NCBI GenBank assembly: GCA_017303835.1
Contig: JAFLBI010000001.1
Location: 1,240,001-1,304,000, forward strand
DNA: 64,000 bases
Direction of reading: 5' to 3'
Origin: Chitinophagales bacterium
GTDB lineage: Bacteria; Bacteroidota; Bacteroidia; Chitinophagales; Chitinophagaceae
This document shows, piece after piece, positions 9,876-19,922 of this stretch; positions within the stretch are counted from its first letter, which is position 1; each line of letters opens with the position of its first letter. The notes under the pieces are model-generated. The model saw nothing but the letters and a program-made list of their open reading frames with translations. It ran no database searches and was not told where the DNA came from. Position numbers and translations under genes: made by a program.

Positions 9876-12800
9876 TTAGCTTAATGCGCGGAAGTCAACC
9901 GGCACCAGTTTGCTCACGCCGGGCTCCTGCATGGTTACACCATAGATCACATCCACCGTACTCATGGTCATCTTGTTGTGGGTAACAATGATGAACTGAG
10001 AGTTCTCGCTGAACTGCTTGATCATATTGGTAAACTTACCCACGTTGGCATCATCCAGCGGGGCATCAACTTCATCCAGAATACAGAAAGGCGCTGGCTT
10101 GATGAGGTAGATAGAGAACAGCAATGCTGTTGCAGTCAAAGTCTTCTCACCACCGCTCAACTGAGTAATCGATGACGGACGCTTACCCTTGGGCTTGGCC
10201 ACAATATCAATTCCAGTTTCTGCCAGATTCTCCGGATTCTCCAGAATCAAATCAGCCGTATCTTCTTCTGTAAACAAAGCTTTAAACACTTTCTGGAAAT
10301 TTTCACGCACCTTATTAAAGGTTTCGAGGAATTGCTGGTTAGCCGTAGCTTCTACTTCCATGATGGTTTGCATCAGGCTTTCCTTGGCATCTACCAGATC
10401 ATTCTTCTGCTCCAGAATGAATTCATAACGCTTCTTCATTTCCTGGAAAGCTTCAATGGCCGTAGGGTTTACTTCACCAATATTTTCCAGACGCTTCTTC
10501 ATTCTATCTGCTGAAGCTTGCAAATCTTCCAGCGGTGTTTCTGTGGTTCTTGGCTGATCAAGAATATCATCCAACTCAATGCGGAACTCTACATTGAGTC
10601 TTTCCTTCATACCAGCCAACTGCAGTTTCAGGTCATTCAGCTTGTCTTTGATTTCACCCAACAGGTGCTCCACCATTTCCTTGCTCTTCACTTTCAAACG
10701 CAGACTGCTTTCTTTTTCCTGAAGTGCATTGCGGAGATTATAATAAGCCTGATCAGCTTCATTCAATTTCAGTTCTTCTGCTTGTTTCTTGCGCATCAAC
10801 TCCAGCAAACTGTCTTCGCTATTGGCGAGTGCTTGCTGACTTTCTTCGATGCTGCTTACTGCTTCAGTCAACTGTGCAGAATTGTTTTCAATCTGGTTAC
10901 GCAAATCATGCAACTGGTTTTGCTTGAACTCCAGTTCCTGACGCGTAGCCGTGATCTTACTCTGCTGACGTGTTAATTGCAGATTGCCTTCATTGAATTG
11001 TGCAGTAGCGGCATTGTAATCCTGTTCAGCGAGTTGATAATCTTGCTCTACCAAACGCATTTCTTCAGCCGTATTGCCCAACTGCTCATTCAGTTGCGCC
11101 AGCAGATCGCGGGTATCGGCAATGGCATCCTGCTCGTCTTGCAAGCGATGCTCCAGATCCTGCAAACGCTGTACACCATTCTGTTGTGCAGCCTGCAGGT
11201 TTTCCATTTTATTTCTCGTAGCAAATACCTGATTAGTGAGCTGGTTGATTTCGTCTTGTGTCTGACGAATCGCATGCTCCTTCAATTGCTCATTGTACGC
11301 AATCACTTCATTGTGGCGCAGTTGGATATCTGCTTTCAACGCATTCACCACAGCTTCCTGTGCCGTGATTTCTTCGATGAGTTTTTCTAAGTTTTTAGCA
11401 CGACCAATTTTCTTCCCTTCAAACAAACCAACACTACCACCGGTAAGCGTGTATTTGCCTTTCACAAACTTGCCGCTCTTCTCCAATACCACAGCCCCGT
11501 TGCTGTTTTCAATGGCTGCTTCTGTTTCAGCGATATACACATTGCCTAAAAGGTATTCTGCCAGCTTGCGGTATTGCGCATCCACTTCAATCACATCCAT
11601 CGCAGCCACTGTGCCTTCCGGCTGATGTGTTTGATGGGTGTTCTCATTCAATTTATCCAGCAAGAAGAAATTGGCCTTACCTTTTTTGTGGGCATCCAAT
11701 AAATGTATGGCTTGCAAACCTTCTTGCAAGTTGTTCACCACATAATAGTTCAAGTATGGCTCCAGCACATTTTCTACTGCTGCGCGATACGCTTCTTTTA
11801 CGTAGATGATGTCAGACAGAATTGGCGCAGTGTGGTTCCACTCCGGATTCTTGTGGAGGAACTTCACACTCTCCGGATAGCCTTCCATGGAATCAATCAG
11901 GCTCTTCAAAAGATCATGCTCGTTGCGCTTGGCATCCAGCTTACGGTTTTCTTCTGCCAATTGGTTGCGCAAACCTTCCAATTGCGATTGCGCTTCCAGT
12001 ATTTGTTCCTTGGTACGCTCATGCTGATCCTGCAATTGCTGCAAATCAATGCGACGCGTTTCCAATAATGCTTCTTTTTCTTCCAGCTCGCGGCTCAGTT
12101 GCTGTAACTGTGCTTCGCGGTTATGCTGCTCTTCTGTTTGCTGTGCATGGGCACGCTGCAGGTTTTGGATAGATGTATCCGCAACGGCTACCTTCTTTTC
12201 TGCATCAAACTGGTTGCGTTGAATCTGCTGATAGTTACCACGCAGTTGATCCACTGCACCACGCTTCTCATCAAACACTCGGCGCTTGTCTTCTACTTCC
12301 ATCTTCACCGTATCCAACTGCGATTGTAAATCCTGCAATTTGGATTCTTCGTCGGTGATTTGCTGCTGACTGAAGACAATCGAATCTTCAATACCCTTGA
12401 GCTGACCTTCGGCCTTATACAAGAAATCCTTCAGGTTGGTTTCCTTCTCCTTCAGGTAATGCAGTTTCTGGTTGGCCAGGTTCTTCTCGTTTTCTTTGGT
12501 ACGCAATTCCTGCACCAAATCATTGAACTCATGCTGCATGGATTGCAATGCACGCTCTTTCTCAATAAAGCCTACTTTCTCCTGTTCCAACGCAGCTTCA
12601 TCGGTGGCAATCTCTGCTTCCAGTTGCACACGCTTATTCACTTCCAGCTCTTGCTGCTCGTTCAGTTCTTTGTAGGTGATATTGAAACCTTCCAAAGCTG
12701 CTTTGGCGAGTTCTACGGAAATCTCTTTGTAGTCTTTCTTAATCTCGTAGTATTTCTCTGCCTTCTTGGCTTGGTTCTCCAAAGCCTTGAGCTGGTTATT

Positions 12801-13394
12801 GATCTCGAACAACAAGTCTTCGATACGATTCAAGTCTTGCTCTGTTGCATCGAGTTTATTTTTCGCTTCCTTCTTTCTGGTTTTGTAGATGGAAATACCG
12901 GCAGCCTGTTCCAACATGCGGCGACGGCTATTGTCCTTATCCTTGATGATATCATCCACCATACCCAATTCGATGATGGCATAGCTGTCGGTTGAAACAC
13001 CCGTATCAAGGAAGAGGTTATGGATATCTTTCAAACGGCATTGCACATCGTTCAGGCGATATTCGCTTTCGCCATTCTTGTAGAAACGGCGGGTGATGGT
13101 AACCGTGCTGAATTCTGTTGGCAGGAGGTTCTTGGTATTCTCGAAGGTGAGGCTTACTTCAGCCAAACCACTGGCACTTCTTGTTTTACTACCGTTGAAA
13201 ACCAGGGCTTCGAGGTTTTCGCTACGCAGGGCGGAGATTTTCTGCTCACCAATTACCCAGCGGATGGAATCCACGATATTGCTCTTACCACATCCGTTGG
13301 GACCAATGATGCCGGTGATACCCTCGTCGAAGTTGACAATTGTTTTATCGGCAAAGCTCTTGAACCCCTTGATTTCTAATTGTTTTAATCTCAC
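9876..13394 (-). CDS. smc: Chromosome segregation protein SMC
   Basis: The 1172-residue protein is a full-length SMC ATPase, which forms a V-shaped dimer and organises the chromosome with ScpA and ScpB. It shows the N-terminal Walker A box GPNGCGKSNIVDS, two long coiled-coil arms rich in Glu, Gln and Leu, a hinge domain near residues 500-660, the ABC signature LSGGEKTLTA and Walker B FCILDEVDAPLDDAN. The start is taken as GTG at 13394, giving VRLKQLEIKGFKSFADKT, the normal N terminus; the upstream ATG at 13457 adds residues not seen in the family. scpA and scpB are not in the window. Confidence 0.95.
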   Translation of the reverse strand: MRLKQLEIKGFKSFADKTIVNFDEGITGIIGPNGCGKSNIVDSIRWVIGEQKISALRSENLEALVFNGSKTRSASGLAEVSLTFENTKNLLPTEFSTVTITRRFYKNGESEYRLNDVQCRLKDIHNLFLDTGVSTDSYAIIELGMVDDIIKDKDNSRRRMLEQAAGISIYKTRKKEAKNKLDATEQDLNRIEDLLFEINNQLKALENQAKKAEKYYEIKKDYKEISVELAKAALEGFNITYKELNEQQELEVNKRVQLEAEIATDEAALEQEKVGFIEKERALQSMQHEFNDLVQELRTKENEKNLANQKLHYLKEKETNLKDFLYKAEGQLKGIEDSIVFSQQQITDEESKLQDLQSQLDTVKMEVEDKRRVFDEKRGAVDQLRGNYQQIQRNQFDAEKKVAVADTSIQNLQRAHAQQTEEQHNREAQLQQLSRELEEKEALLETRRIDLQQLQDQHERTKEQILEAQSQLEGLRNQLAEENRKLDAKRNEHDLLKSLIDSMEGYPESVKFLHKNPEWNHTAPILSDIIYVKEAYRAAVENVLEPYLNYYVVNNLQEGLQAIHLLDAHKKGKANFFLLDKLNENTHQTHQPEGTVAAMDVIEVDAQYRKLAEYLLGNVYIAETEAAIENSNGAVVLEKSGKFVKGKYTLTGGSVGLFEGKKIGRAKNLEKLIEEITAQEAVVNALKADIQLRHNEVIAYNEQLKEHAIRQTQDEINQLTNQVFATRNKMENLQAAQQNGVQRLQDLEHRLQDEQDAIADTRDLLAQLNEQLGNTAEEMRLVEQDYQLAEQDYNAATAQFNEGNLQLTRQQSKITATRQELEFKQNQLHDLRNQIENNSAQLTEAVSSIEESQQALANSEDSLLELMRKKQAEELKLNEADQAYYNLRNALQEKESSLRLKVKSKEMVEHLLGEIKDKLNDLKLQLAGMKERLNVEFRIELDDILDQPRTTETPLEDLQASADRMKKRLENIGEVNPTAIEAFQEMKKRYEFILEQKNDLVDAKESLMQTIMEVEATANQQFLETFNKVRENFQKVFKALFTEEDTADLILENPENLAETGIDIVAKPKGKRPSSITQLSGGEKTLTATALLFSIYLIKPAPFCILDEVDAPLDDANVGKFTNMIKQFSENSQFIIVTHNKMTMSTVDVIYGVTMQEPGVSKLVPVDFRALS

Positions 13395-13643
13395 TTCAGC
13401 AAACTTTTTTGTCAACTGCGAACATAGCAGAATTGCGCCAAAAAAGGCAGTGCCCACAGGCGCTTGTGGACAAGTAGTGCGAAAAAATCAATACTTAAAA
13501 AAAATGTTGATTCTGATTGACATTAAAGTTTATCAAATGAAACTTAATTAATTGATTATGATTTAATTAAGCAAATTAATTGAAGCAATAAAAAAGCTAA
13601 AAAATATCATTTTACATTTCCTAACCCTGTCTTATTTTGCAGC
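13395..13643. other. AT-rich spacer between divergent smc and glycosyltransferase
   Basis: This stretch is markedly AT-rich, with repeated TTAATTAA-like words, and must hold the promoters of both divergent genes. I see no convincing -33/-7 pair, although TATTTTG occurs shortly before the glycosyltransferase start and resembles a -7 box. No gene is visible. Confidence 0.5.
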
Positions 13644-13649
13644 ATGCAC

Positions 13650-14750
13650 ATGAGTAAGCGATTGGTGTTCTGCGTTAGCAATGACCTGAACTTCGACCAG
13701 CGTATGCAACGTATTTGCGGTACACTGGTGGAAGCAGGCTACACCGTTACCCTCATTGGCAGAGAAAGCGCCGATTCTCCCCCATTAAAACCGAGACCCT
13801 GGCAGGAAATTCGTCTGCCGGTTAAAGCCCAAAAAGGCTGGCAGATGTATGCCGGCTATAACTGGAAACTATTCTTGGAGCTGAGAAAACTGTCGGCCGA
13901 TGCCATCTGCGCTATAGATCTCGACACCATCATACCCGTTTGGCTGGTATCCAAGCTGAAAAAGACCATCCGGATTTACGATGCCCATGAACTTTTCACT
14001 GAGCAAAAAGAAGTGGTTACCCGCCCACGAATCCACCGTTTCTGGAAATGGATTGAACGCTGTTTTGTGCCCAGTTTTCCCCATGGCTATGTGGTGAACG
14101 CTTTCATGCGGGATTATTTTCATACCGCTTACGGGGTGGATTATGCAGTTGTGCGGAATATCCCGCTCAAAAGATCGGACCTACCCAAACCCGCTGAGCC
14201 CAAATTCATCCTCTACCAAGGTGCCATTAATGAGGGTCGATGCTTCGAACAACTGGTGCCGGCCATGCGTGGTATACAGGCTCAACTACATATCTACGGA
14301 AAGGGCAATTTCGAAACCCAGCTTAGGCAACTGGTAAAAGACTATCAATTATCAGATAAGATAAAAATATTTCAATCAGTTGATCCAGAAGAACTTAAAA
14401 AGATTACTTCACAATCCAGTTTAGGATTAACCTTGTTCGAAAAGACCGGATTGAACCAGGAATATTCTCTCGCTAACCGTTTCTTCGACTATATGATGGC
14501 AGGCATTCCGCAGGTCTGCGTCAACTTCCCCGTGTACAAATCCATCAATAACGACCATCGCTTTGCCCTCACCATCAGCAATACCGAACCGGCTACCATT
14601 GCCAAAGCCGTGAACAAATTATTGAATGATCCTGTTTTGTATGCTGAGCTGCAGTCTAACGCACTGCTGGCCAGAGAGTCACTGAACTGGGAAACCGAAT
14701 CGGCCACCCTGATTCAGTTCTACCAAAACCTCTTCCCGGCCAAGGCTTAA
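13650..14750 (+). CDS. Glycosyltransferase, GT4-like
   Basis: A 366-residue protein with the two-Rossmann plan of GT-B glycosyltransferases. The N-terminal half has VFCVSNDLNFDQRMQRIC and YDAHELFTEQ; the C-terminal half has FILYQGAINEGRCFEQLV, KIKIFQSVDPEELKKI, and a sugar-nucleotide binding region ending YSLANRFFDYMMAGIPQVC. It is cytoplasmic or membrane-associated and probably builds a surface glycan or lipid; the substrate is unknown. The start is ATG 13650 or the ATG two codons upstream. The next gene, twelve bases on, encodes a second glycosyltransferase. Confidence 0.85.
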   Translation: MSKRLVFCVSNDLNFDQRMQRICGTLVEAGYTVTLIGRESADSPPLKPRPWQEIRLPVKAQKGWQMYAGYNWKLFLELRKLSADAICAIDLDTIIPVWLVSKLKKTIRIYDAHELFTEQKEVVTRPRIHRFWKWIERCFVPSFPHGYVVNAFMRDYFHTAYGVDYAVVRNIPLKRSDLPKPAEPKFILYQGAINEGRCFEQLVPAMRGIQAQLHIYGKGNFETQLRQLVKDYQLSDKIKIFQSVDPEELKKITSQSSLGLTLFEKTGLNQEYSLANRFFDYMMAGIPQVCVNFPVYKSINNDHRFALTISNTEPATIAKAVNKLLNDPVLYAELQSNALLARESLNWETESATLIQFYQNLFPAKA

Positions 14751-14761
14751 GGACGACTATT

Positions 14762-15895
14762 TTGGAAAAGCACTTGCACATTATTGCCCTGAATGTTCCC
14801 TTCCCCGTAGACTACGGTGGTGTGGTTGACCTGTTCTGGAAACTACCTTCTCTCCAAGCACAGGGGGTGCATATTCATTTGCACTGCTTCGATTACGGTC
14901 GCGGCCAACAGCCCATCCTCAAAAAATACTGTGCTTCGGTGAATTACTACGAGCGACAGCAAGGACATAAAGGCTTTTCTACTTCCGTACCCTATATTGT
15001 GGCCAGCAGAAAACATGAGGGATTACTGAACAGATTACTGGAAGATGATTACCCCATCCTCATGGAAGGCGTTCATTGCACTTGGCTACTCAACGATCCG
15101 CGCTTTGCCAAGCGAAGAAAGTTTGTCCGCATACATAATGTAGAGCACAAATACTACCAGCGACTCTTTCAAAATAGTACGGGCCTATTCCGCAAGCTCT
15201 ATTATGCCAATGAAACCAGGCTCCTGAAAAAATACGAGCACTGGATGGCCGATAAAGCCACGGCTTATTGGGGCGTTACACATGAGGACGTGAATTATTA
15301 TCGCCAGCAATTGAATTGTAACACCATTGATTACCTACCTGTATACCTACCGGAAGATTGGAAAGTGAGCGGACTCGAAGGCATGGGTAGTTATTGTTTG
15401 TATCATGGCGACTTAAGCGTACCGGCCAATGAACAACAAGCAAGCTGGTTATTAAAAGAAGTATTCGGCAAGCTGAAAATACCCTTTGTGATTGCAGGTA
15501 AAAATCCATCGGATAAACTGCAAGAACTGGCACATCGACAACAACATACTTGCATCGTGGCCAACCCAAGCGAATTGGAAATGCAAGACATGATACGCAA
15601 AGCGCATATCCATGTGTTGCCATCCACACATACCACAGGTATTCAAATCAAACTATTGAATGCTTTGTACAATGGCCGCCACTGCGTGGTGAATGATGCC
15701 ATGGTGCAGGGCACGGGTCTGGAATCTGCCTGCTTTATCGGTAATAGCGCTAATGCGATGCAGGAAATCATTGCACAATTGCATTACAAGCCCTTTACCG
15801 ATGAGGAACTAAAAATCAGGGAAAGACTTTTGGGCAGCATGTTCAGCAATGAAGCCAATGCCCGCCAACAAGTAAAATGGATCTGGGGCGAATAA
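14762..15895 (+). CDS. Glycosyltransferase family protein
   Basis: A 377-residue GT-B-like protein. It opens HLHIIALNVPFPVDYGGVVD, the usual acceptor-side start of such enzymes, and its C-terminal half has YCLYHGDLSVPANEQQASWL and IHVLPSTHTTGIQIKLLNAL. No ATG lies near the conserved start, so TTG at 14762 is used, preceded by AAGGACGA. It is eleven bases after the first glycosyltransferase and surely co-transcribed. The glycan made by the pair cannot be read from the sequence. Confidence 0.82.
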   Translation: MEKHLHIIALNVPFPVDYGGVVDLFWKLPSLQAQGVHIHLHCFDYGRGQQPILKKYCASVNYYERQQGHKGFSTSVPYIVASRKHEGLLNRLLEDDYPILMEGVHCTWLLNDPRFAKRRKFVRIHNVEHKYYQRLFQNSTGLFRKLYYANETRLLKKYEHWMADKATAYWGVTHEDVNYYRQQLNCNTIDYLPVYLPEDWKVSGLEGMGSYCLYHGDLSVPANEQQASWLLKEVFGKLKIPFVIAGKNPSDKLQELAHRQQHTCIVANPSELEMQDMIRKAHIHVLPSTHTTGIQIKLLNALYNGRHCVVNDAMVQGTGLESACFIGNSANAMQEIIAQLHYKPFTDEELKIRERLLGSMFSNEANARQQVKWIWGE

Positions 15896-16591
15896 TTATT
15901 GCTGCGGATTAGGCACCCAGGTACTGTCCACTACTCTGCCACGTTCTGTCTTCAACATTCTGGAAGGATAGCGATTGATCACGATGAAATCGTGTGTTGC
16001 CATGATAATGGCTGTACCATAGTCTTTGGCAATCTGCACCAACAATTGCATGATCTCATCACTGGTCTCAGGATCGAGGTTACCCGTTGGTTCATCTGCC
16101 AGTAAGAGTTTGGGGGAGTTCAGCAAAGCACGCGCAATATCTACACGCTGCTGCTCGCCACCACTCATTTCAAATGGCATTTTAAAGCCCTTGCTTTTGA
16201 GGCCAACTTTCTCCAGTACATCGTGGATTTTTTCTTCCATCAAACGTTCGTCTTTCCAGCCTGTGGCTTTTAATACAAACTTGAGGTTATCCTGTACATT
16301 ACGATCAGTCAGTAATTGAAAATCCTGAAACACCACGCCCAGGTTTCTGCGCAAAAAGGGCACATTTTTCCAGGTGATATCGCGCAGGTTAAAACCAACC
16401 ACAGAGCCCTCGCCCTCTCTCAAAGTGAGTTCGCCATACAAGGTTTTCAGCAGACTGCTTTTACCCGTACCTGTTTTACCCACGAGGTACACAAATTCAC
16501 CACGCTCTACGGTAAAGTTTACGTCTTGCAGTATCAGGCTTTCACCCTGATAAATATTCACGTTCTTGAGAGAAATCACAGTTTCTGGCAT
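15896..16591 (-). CDS. ftsE: Cell division ATP-binding protein FtsE
   Basis: FtsE is the ATPase that with FtsX links cytokinesis to septal wall hydrolases. The 231 residues contain Walker [10 protein letters not shown], the Q-loop [12 protein letters not shown] signature [14 protein letters not shown], and Walker [14 protein letters not shown] with H-loop ATHDF. The spacing and the [12 protein letters not shown] segment match FtsE rather than LolD. The ATG at 16591 gives [10 protein letters not shown]. FtsX is not adjacent, which is common in Bacteroidota. It converges, without a spacer, with the glycosyltransferase gene. Confidence 0.88.
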   Translation of the reverse strand: MPETVISLKNVNIYQGESLILQDVNFTVERGEFVYLVGKTGTGKSSLLKTLYGELTLREGEGSVVGFNLRDITWKNVPFLRRNLGVVFQDFQLLTDRNVQDNLKFVLKATGWKDERLMEEKIHDVLEKVGLKSKGFKMPFEMSGGEQQRVDIARALLNSPKLLLADEPTGNLDPETSDEIMQLLVQIAKDYGTAIIMATHDFIVINRYPSRMLKTERGRVVDSTWVPNPQQ

Positions 16592-16668
16592 AATCACGGT
16601 TTTAAACTGGCTGCGCGTGTATAACGCTCAGGCACCCCAAAATACTATGCAAACAAAAAAAATACTTG

Positions 16669-17850
16669 TTAATAATGAAACTCCACTGTTTCTGTACCCG
16701 ATTGCAATACCAGCGAAGCGGTATCGGCAGCTACCGTACGGCCCACAATCTTTGCTTCAATACCCAATGTTGCAGCCGTGGCAATCATTTGTTGTGCGGA
16801 TGCTTCATCGGTAAAGATTTCCAAACGGTGGCCCATATTGAAGACCTGATACAATTCTTTGTTATTGGCGCCTGAGTTTTCGCGAATCAGTTCAAACACA
16901 GGCGGCGGTGTAAACAAATTGTCTTTGATTACCTGCATGGGCTGAGGCAGGTATTTCATACACTTGGTTTGTCCGCCCCCACTGCAATGTATTACCCCCT
17001 TAATTGCATCAAATTGCTCATCGAGCAATCGCTTCATCAGCGGTGCATAGGTTCTTGTGGGCGATAACAACAATTTACCGATGGCGATTTCCTGTCCATT
17101 GATGGACATGGTATCCGTCATCTTGTTTTTACCAATATAGACTACCTCCTTATTCAGACTTGCCTCGAATGTCTCAGGATATTTTTCTGCGTAGTGCTTC
17201 GACAAAACATCATGTCTGGCGCTGGTTAAGCCATTACTGCCCAATCCGCTGTTGTAGGCTGTTTCATATGCAGCCTGACCATCACTCGCAAAACCCACAA
17301 TCACTTGTCCGGGTGCTATCAGGTCGTTGGTGATGAGTTTATTTTTTGGCCAGCGTGCCGTCATGGTACCATTCACCGCAATGGTGCGCACCACATCACC
17401 TACATCGGCTGTTTCACCACCGAGGTAATGAATATTGACACCAAAGTTTTTCAGTTGATCAAAGAATTCCTGCGTGCCGTTGATGACAGCTTCAAGCACT
17501 TCACCTGGTATCAGGGCTTTGTTACGATCAATGGTTGAGGAGAACAACAAATTATCACACACACCTACACAGAGCAGGTCATCTAAGTTCATGGCCACTG
17601 CATCCTGTGCAATGCCCTTCCAAACGGATGCATCTCCGGTTTCTTTCCACCACAAATAAGCCAGAATACTCTTGGTACCTGCTCCATCTGCATGGCTGAT
17701 ATTCACCCAATCGGGGTTGCCACCCAAATAATCGGGATACATTTTACAGAATGCATGGGCATACAAACCTTTGTCCAGCTTCTTGATAGCTGCATGTACT
17801 TCTTCTTTCTGAGCAGAAACACCTCTTTGTGCGTATAATGAGTCTGACAC
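16669..17850 (-). CDS. purM: Phosphoribosylformylglycinamidine cyclo-ligase PurM
   Basis: PurM closes the imidazole ring of AIR in purine synthesis. The 393-residue protein is the longer Bacteroidota form. It begins SDSLYAQRGVSAQKEEVH and shows ISHADGAGTKSILAYLWWKET, the MNLDDLLCVG substrate loop, YLGGETADVGD and HCSGGGQTKC. The start is assigned as GTG at 17850, directly before the conserved segment; the longer frame to 17895 would run towards the divergent ribF gene and lacks family support. Its start is 89 bases from ribF. Confidence 0.9.
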   Translation of the reverse strand: MSDSLYAQRGVSAQKEEVHAAIKKLDKGLYAHAFCKMYPDYLGGNPDWVNISHADGAGTKSILAYLWWKETGDASVWKGIAQDAVAMNLDDLLCVGVCDNLLFSSTIDRNKALIPGEVLEAVINGTQEFFDQLKNFGVNIHYLGGETADVGDVVRTIAVNGTMTARWPKNKLITNDLIAPGQVIVGFASDGQAAYETAYNSGLGSNGLTSARHDVLSKHYAEKYPETFEASLNKEVVYIGKNKMTDTMSINGQEIAIGKLLLSPTRTYAPLMKRLLDEQFDAIKGVIHCSGGGQTKCMKYLPQPMQVIKDNLFTPPPVFELIRENSGANNKELYQVFNMGHRLEIFTDEASAQQMIATAATLGIEAKIVGRTVAADTASLVLQSGTETVEFHY

Positions 17851-17939
17851 CGGGAAAATTTGAGTTGCGGCAAATGTACAATTCCCCCTGCACATGCCCG
17901 CTGCGGTTTATACCCAGATGCCTTAGCTTTGCGCCCGTT

Positions 17940-18872
17940 ATGCAAGTACACCGTTCGCTGAGTCAGTTACCGGCTTTCCGCAATGCCGTGCTCACCATTG
18001 GCACTTTCGATGGCGTGCATCTGGGCCATCAAAAAATTATTCAGCAACTGGTGCAATCGGCCAGAGAAGTGAATGGCGAATCGGTGCTCATCAGTTTCGA
18101 CCCCCATCCACGCAAGATCATTTCTTCTGTACCCGGCGATATTCGACTGCTCACTTTACTGGAAGAAAAGATTCGTGTACTGGAACCAACCGGCATCGAT
18201 CATTTGGTGGTAGTGCCTTTCGATCATCATTTTGCCAACCAAACAGCTACGCAGTATATCCACGAGTTTATCTATCAGCATTTCCATCCGCATACCATCA
18301 TCATTGGTTACGACCATCGCTTTGGCAAGGGCCGTACCGGCGATTATCAATTGCTGGAAGCGGAAGGCGTGAAGCTGGGTTTCAAAGTGCAGGAAATTCC
18401 GGAGCACATGCTGCAGGAATCCGGCATCAGTTCTACACGCATTCGCAATGCGATTACAGAACACCGCATTGCAGATGCGAATGCATTATTGGGGTATGAT
18501 TATTTCTTTTGTGGTACTGTGGTGGAAGGCAACCAGCTCGGCAGAACCATTGGTTTTCCTACAGCCAACCTGCATATTAAAAGTGAAGACAAACTCATTC
18601 CCGGTAATGGTGTGTATGCAGTAACCGTAGAGATTGATGCAGAGCCAGCTATCCTCAAAGGCATGATGAATATCGGCTACCGCCCTACTGTGGATGGTAA
18701 GCGCCGCATGGTGGAAGTGAACATCTTTGATTTTGACCGCGATATCTATGGCAAGACCTTACGCGTTATGGTGCATCATTATCTGCGTGGCGAACAAAAG
18801 TTTAACGGACTGGAAGGATTGAAAGCACAATTGGCTGCTGATCGGGAACAGGCGATTACACTACTCGCTTAA
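17940..18872 (+). CDS. ribF: Bifunctional riboflavin kinase / FAD synthetase
   Basis: RibF makes FMN from riboflavin and then FAD. The 310-residue protein has the adenylyltransferase motif TIGTFDGVHLGHQKI near residue 20 and GYDHRFGKGRTGDYQLL in the middle. The C-terminal kinase domain has GRTIGFPTANL and GVYAVTVEI. The ATG at 17940 gives MQVHRSLSQL. A TAGCTTTG box, matching the -7 consensus, ends nine bases before the start, but I see no good -33 element. The stop overlaps that of holA on the other strand. Confidence 0.94.
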   Translation: MQVHRSLSQLPAFRNAVLTIGTFDGVHLGHQKIIQQLVQSAREVNGESVLISFDPHPRKIISSVPGDIRLLTLLEEKIRVLEPTGIDHLVVVPFDHHFANQTATQYIHEFIYQHFHPHTIIIGYDHRFGKGRTGDYQLLEAEGVKLGFKVQEIPEHMLQESGISSTRIRNAITEHRIADANALLGYDYFFCGTVVEGNQLGRTIGFPTANLHIKSEDKLIPGNGVYAVTVEIDAEPAILKGMMNIGYRPTVDGKRRMVEVNIFDFDRDIYGKTLRVMVHHYLRGEQKFNGLEGLKAQLAADREQAITLLA

Positions 18873-19864
18873 CGCATCATTTTTACCACCATTTCTTTCA
18901 TCAGGCTGCTGTCTTCTGCACCGGCATTGTTGACACCAACGCTGCGCAAATTGTATTCATGCAATAGCAAAAGAATGCGTTCCACACCTTCGTAAGCATA
19001 ATTTTTTGCTGCCGCGATATAGTCCTTGATGAAATAAGGATTTACACCAATAGCAGTAGCCAAAGTTTTCTCATCACCCTGTACGCCAAAAATCATGTAC
19101 ACTTTGCTGAAGAAATTATAGAGTGCAGGCAACATCATTTGAATAGGTGCTGCTTTGGGATTGGCTTCAAAGTATTGAATGATGCGGATGGCTTTGGCCA
19201 GATCTCTGCGCACCATGGCGTCTTGCAGTTCAAATACATTGAATTCTTTGCTGACGCCGATATAGGTTTCAATATCGTCTTCCGTAATATTCTTTCTGCT
19301 GCCGAGATTTACTGCTAGTTTTTCAATCTCATTCTGTATGCGGCTCAAATCATTCCCAATATGATCCACCAATAATTGCAGTGCTTTCTGATTAATGGTT
19401 AAGCCATGTTGCTGCACCATATTGGATGCCCACTCCGGTAACTGACTATCGTAAATCTTTTTGGTGGTGAATACTTCCGCGTTCTGCTTCAGTAGCTTGG
19501 CAAACTTGGTACGCGCATCTACTTTTTTCTCTTTGTACGATACCACAAAGACGGTTGAACTCAATGGATTTTCGATATAAGGCTCCAGCTTATCAATATC
19601 GCGCATGTGCTGGGCTTCTTTCAGCAATACCACCGATCTTTCTGCAAACATGGGATATCTTCTGCAAGCATTCACCACCGCAGCCCAGTCTGCATCGCGA
19701 CCATAAAAAATAGTGAGGTTAAACCCGGCTTCACTTTCGCTGAGAATTTTGTGCTCTGCATGATCCACCAGCATATCAATGAAATAAGGCTCATCCCCTT
19801 CCAACCAGTAGATGGGTTTGAACTGGCCTTTTTTCCATTCGCTCAATATTTTTTCGGCGGACAT
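18869..19864 (-). CDS. holA: DNA polymerase III subunit delta
   Basis: HolA is the clamp-opening subunit of the DNA polymerase III clamp loader. The 331-residue protein shows PIYWLEGDEPYFIDMLVD at its N terminus, YPMFAERSVVLLKEAQHM, VFVVSYKEKKVDARTKFAK and the C-terminal GNDLSRIQNEIEKLAV segment. It is divergent enough that HolA is normally found by profile search, but order and length fit. ATG at 19864 (MSAEKILSEW) is preferred to the longer frame at 19891. Confidence 0.88.
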   Translation of the reverse strand: MSAEKILSEWKKGQFKPIYWLEGDEPYFIDMLVDHAEHKILSESEAGFNLTIFYGRDADWAAVVNACRRYPMFAERSVVLLKEAQHMRDIDKLEPYIENPLSSTVFVVSYKEKKVDARTKFAKLLKQNAEVFTTKKIYDSQLPEWASNMVQQHGLTINQKALQLLVDHIGNDLSRIQNEIEKLAVNLGSRKNITEDDIETYIGVSKEFNVFELQDAMVRRDLAKAIRIIQYFEANPKAAPIQMMLPALYNFFSKVYMIFGVQGDEKTLATAIGVNPYFIKDYIAAAKNYAYEGVERILLLLHEYNLRSVGVNNAGAEDSSLMKEMVVKMMR

Positions 19865-19922
19865 GGCGCAAAAATACACTCCGCAAATCAAGCACTGCCG
19901 CTATACCCACATATGTGAAGAA

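Noticed and set aside
10518-10976. Long plus-strand frames antisense to smc (also at 12360-12995 and 13093-13551)
   Set aside because: They are shadows of the biased coiled-coil codons of smc and have no domains.
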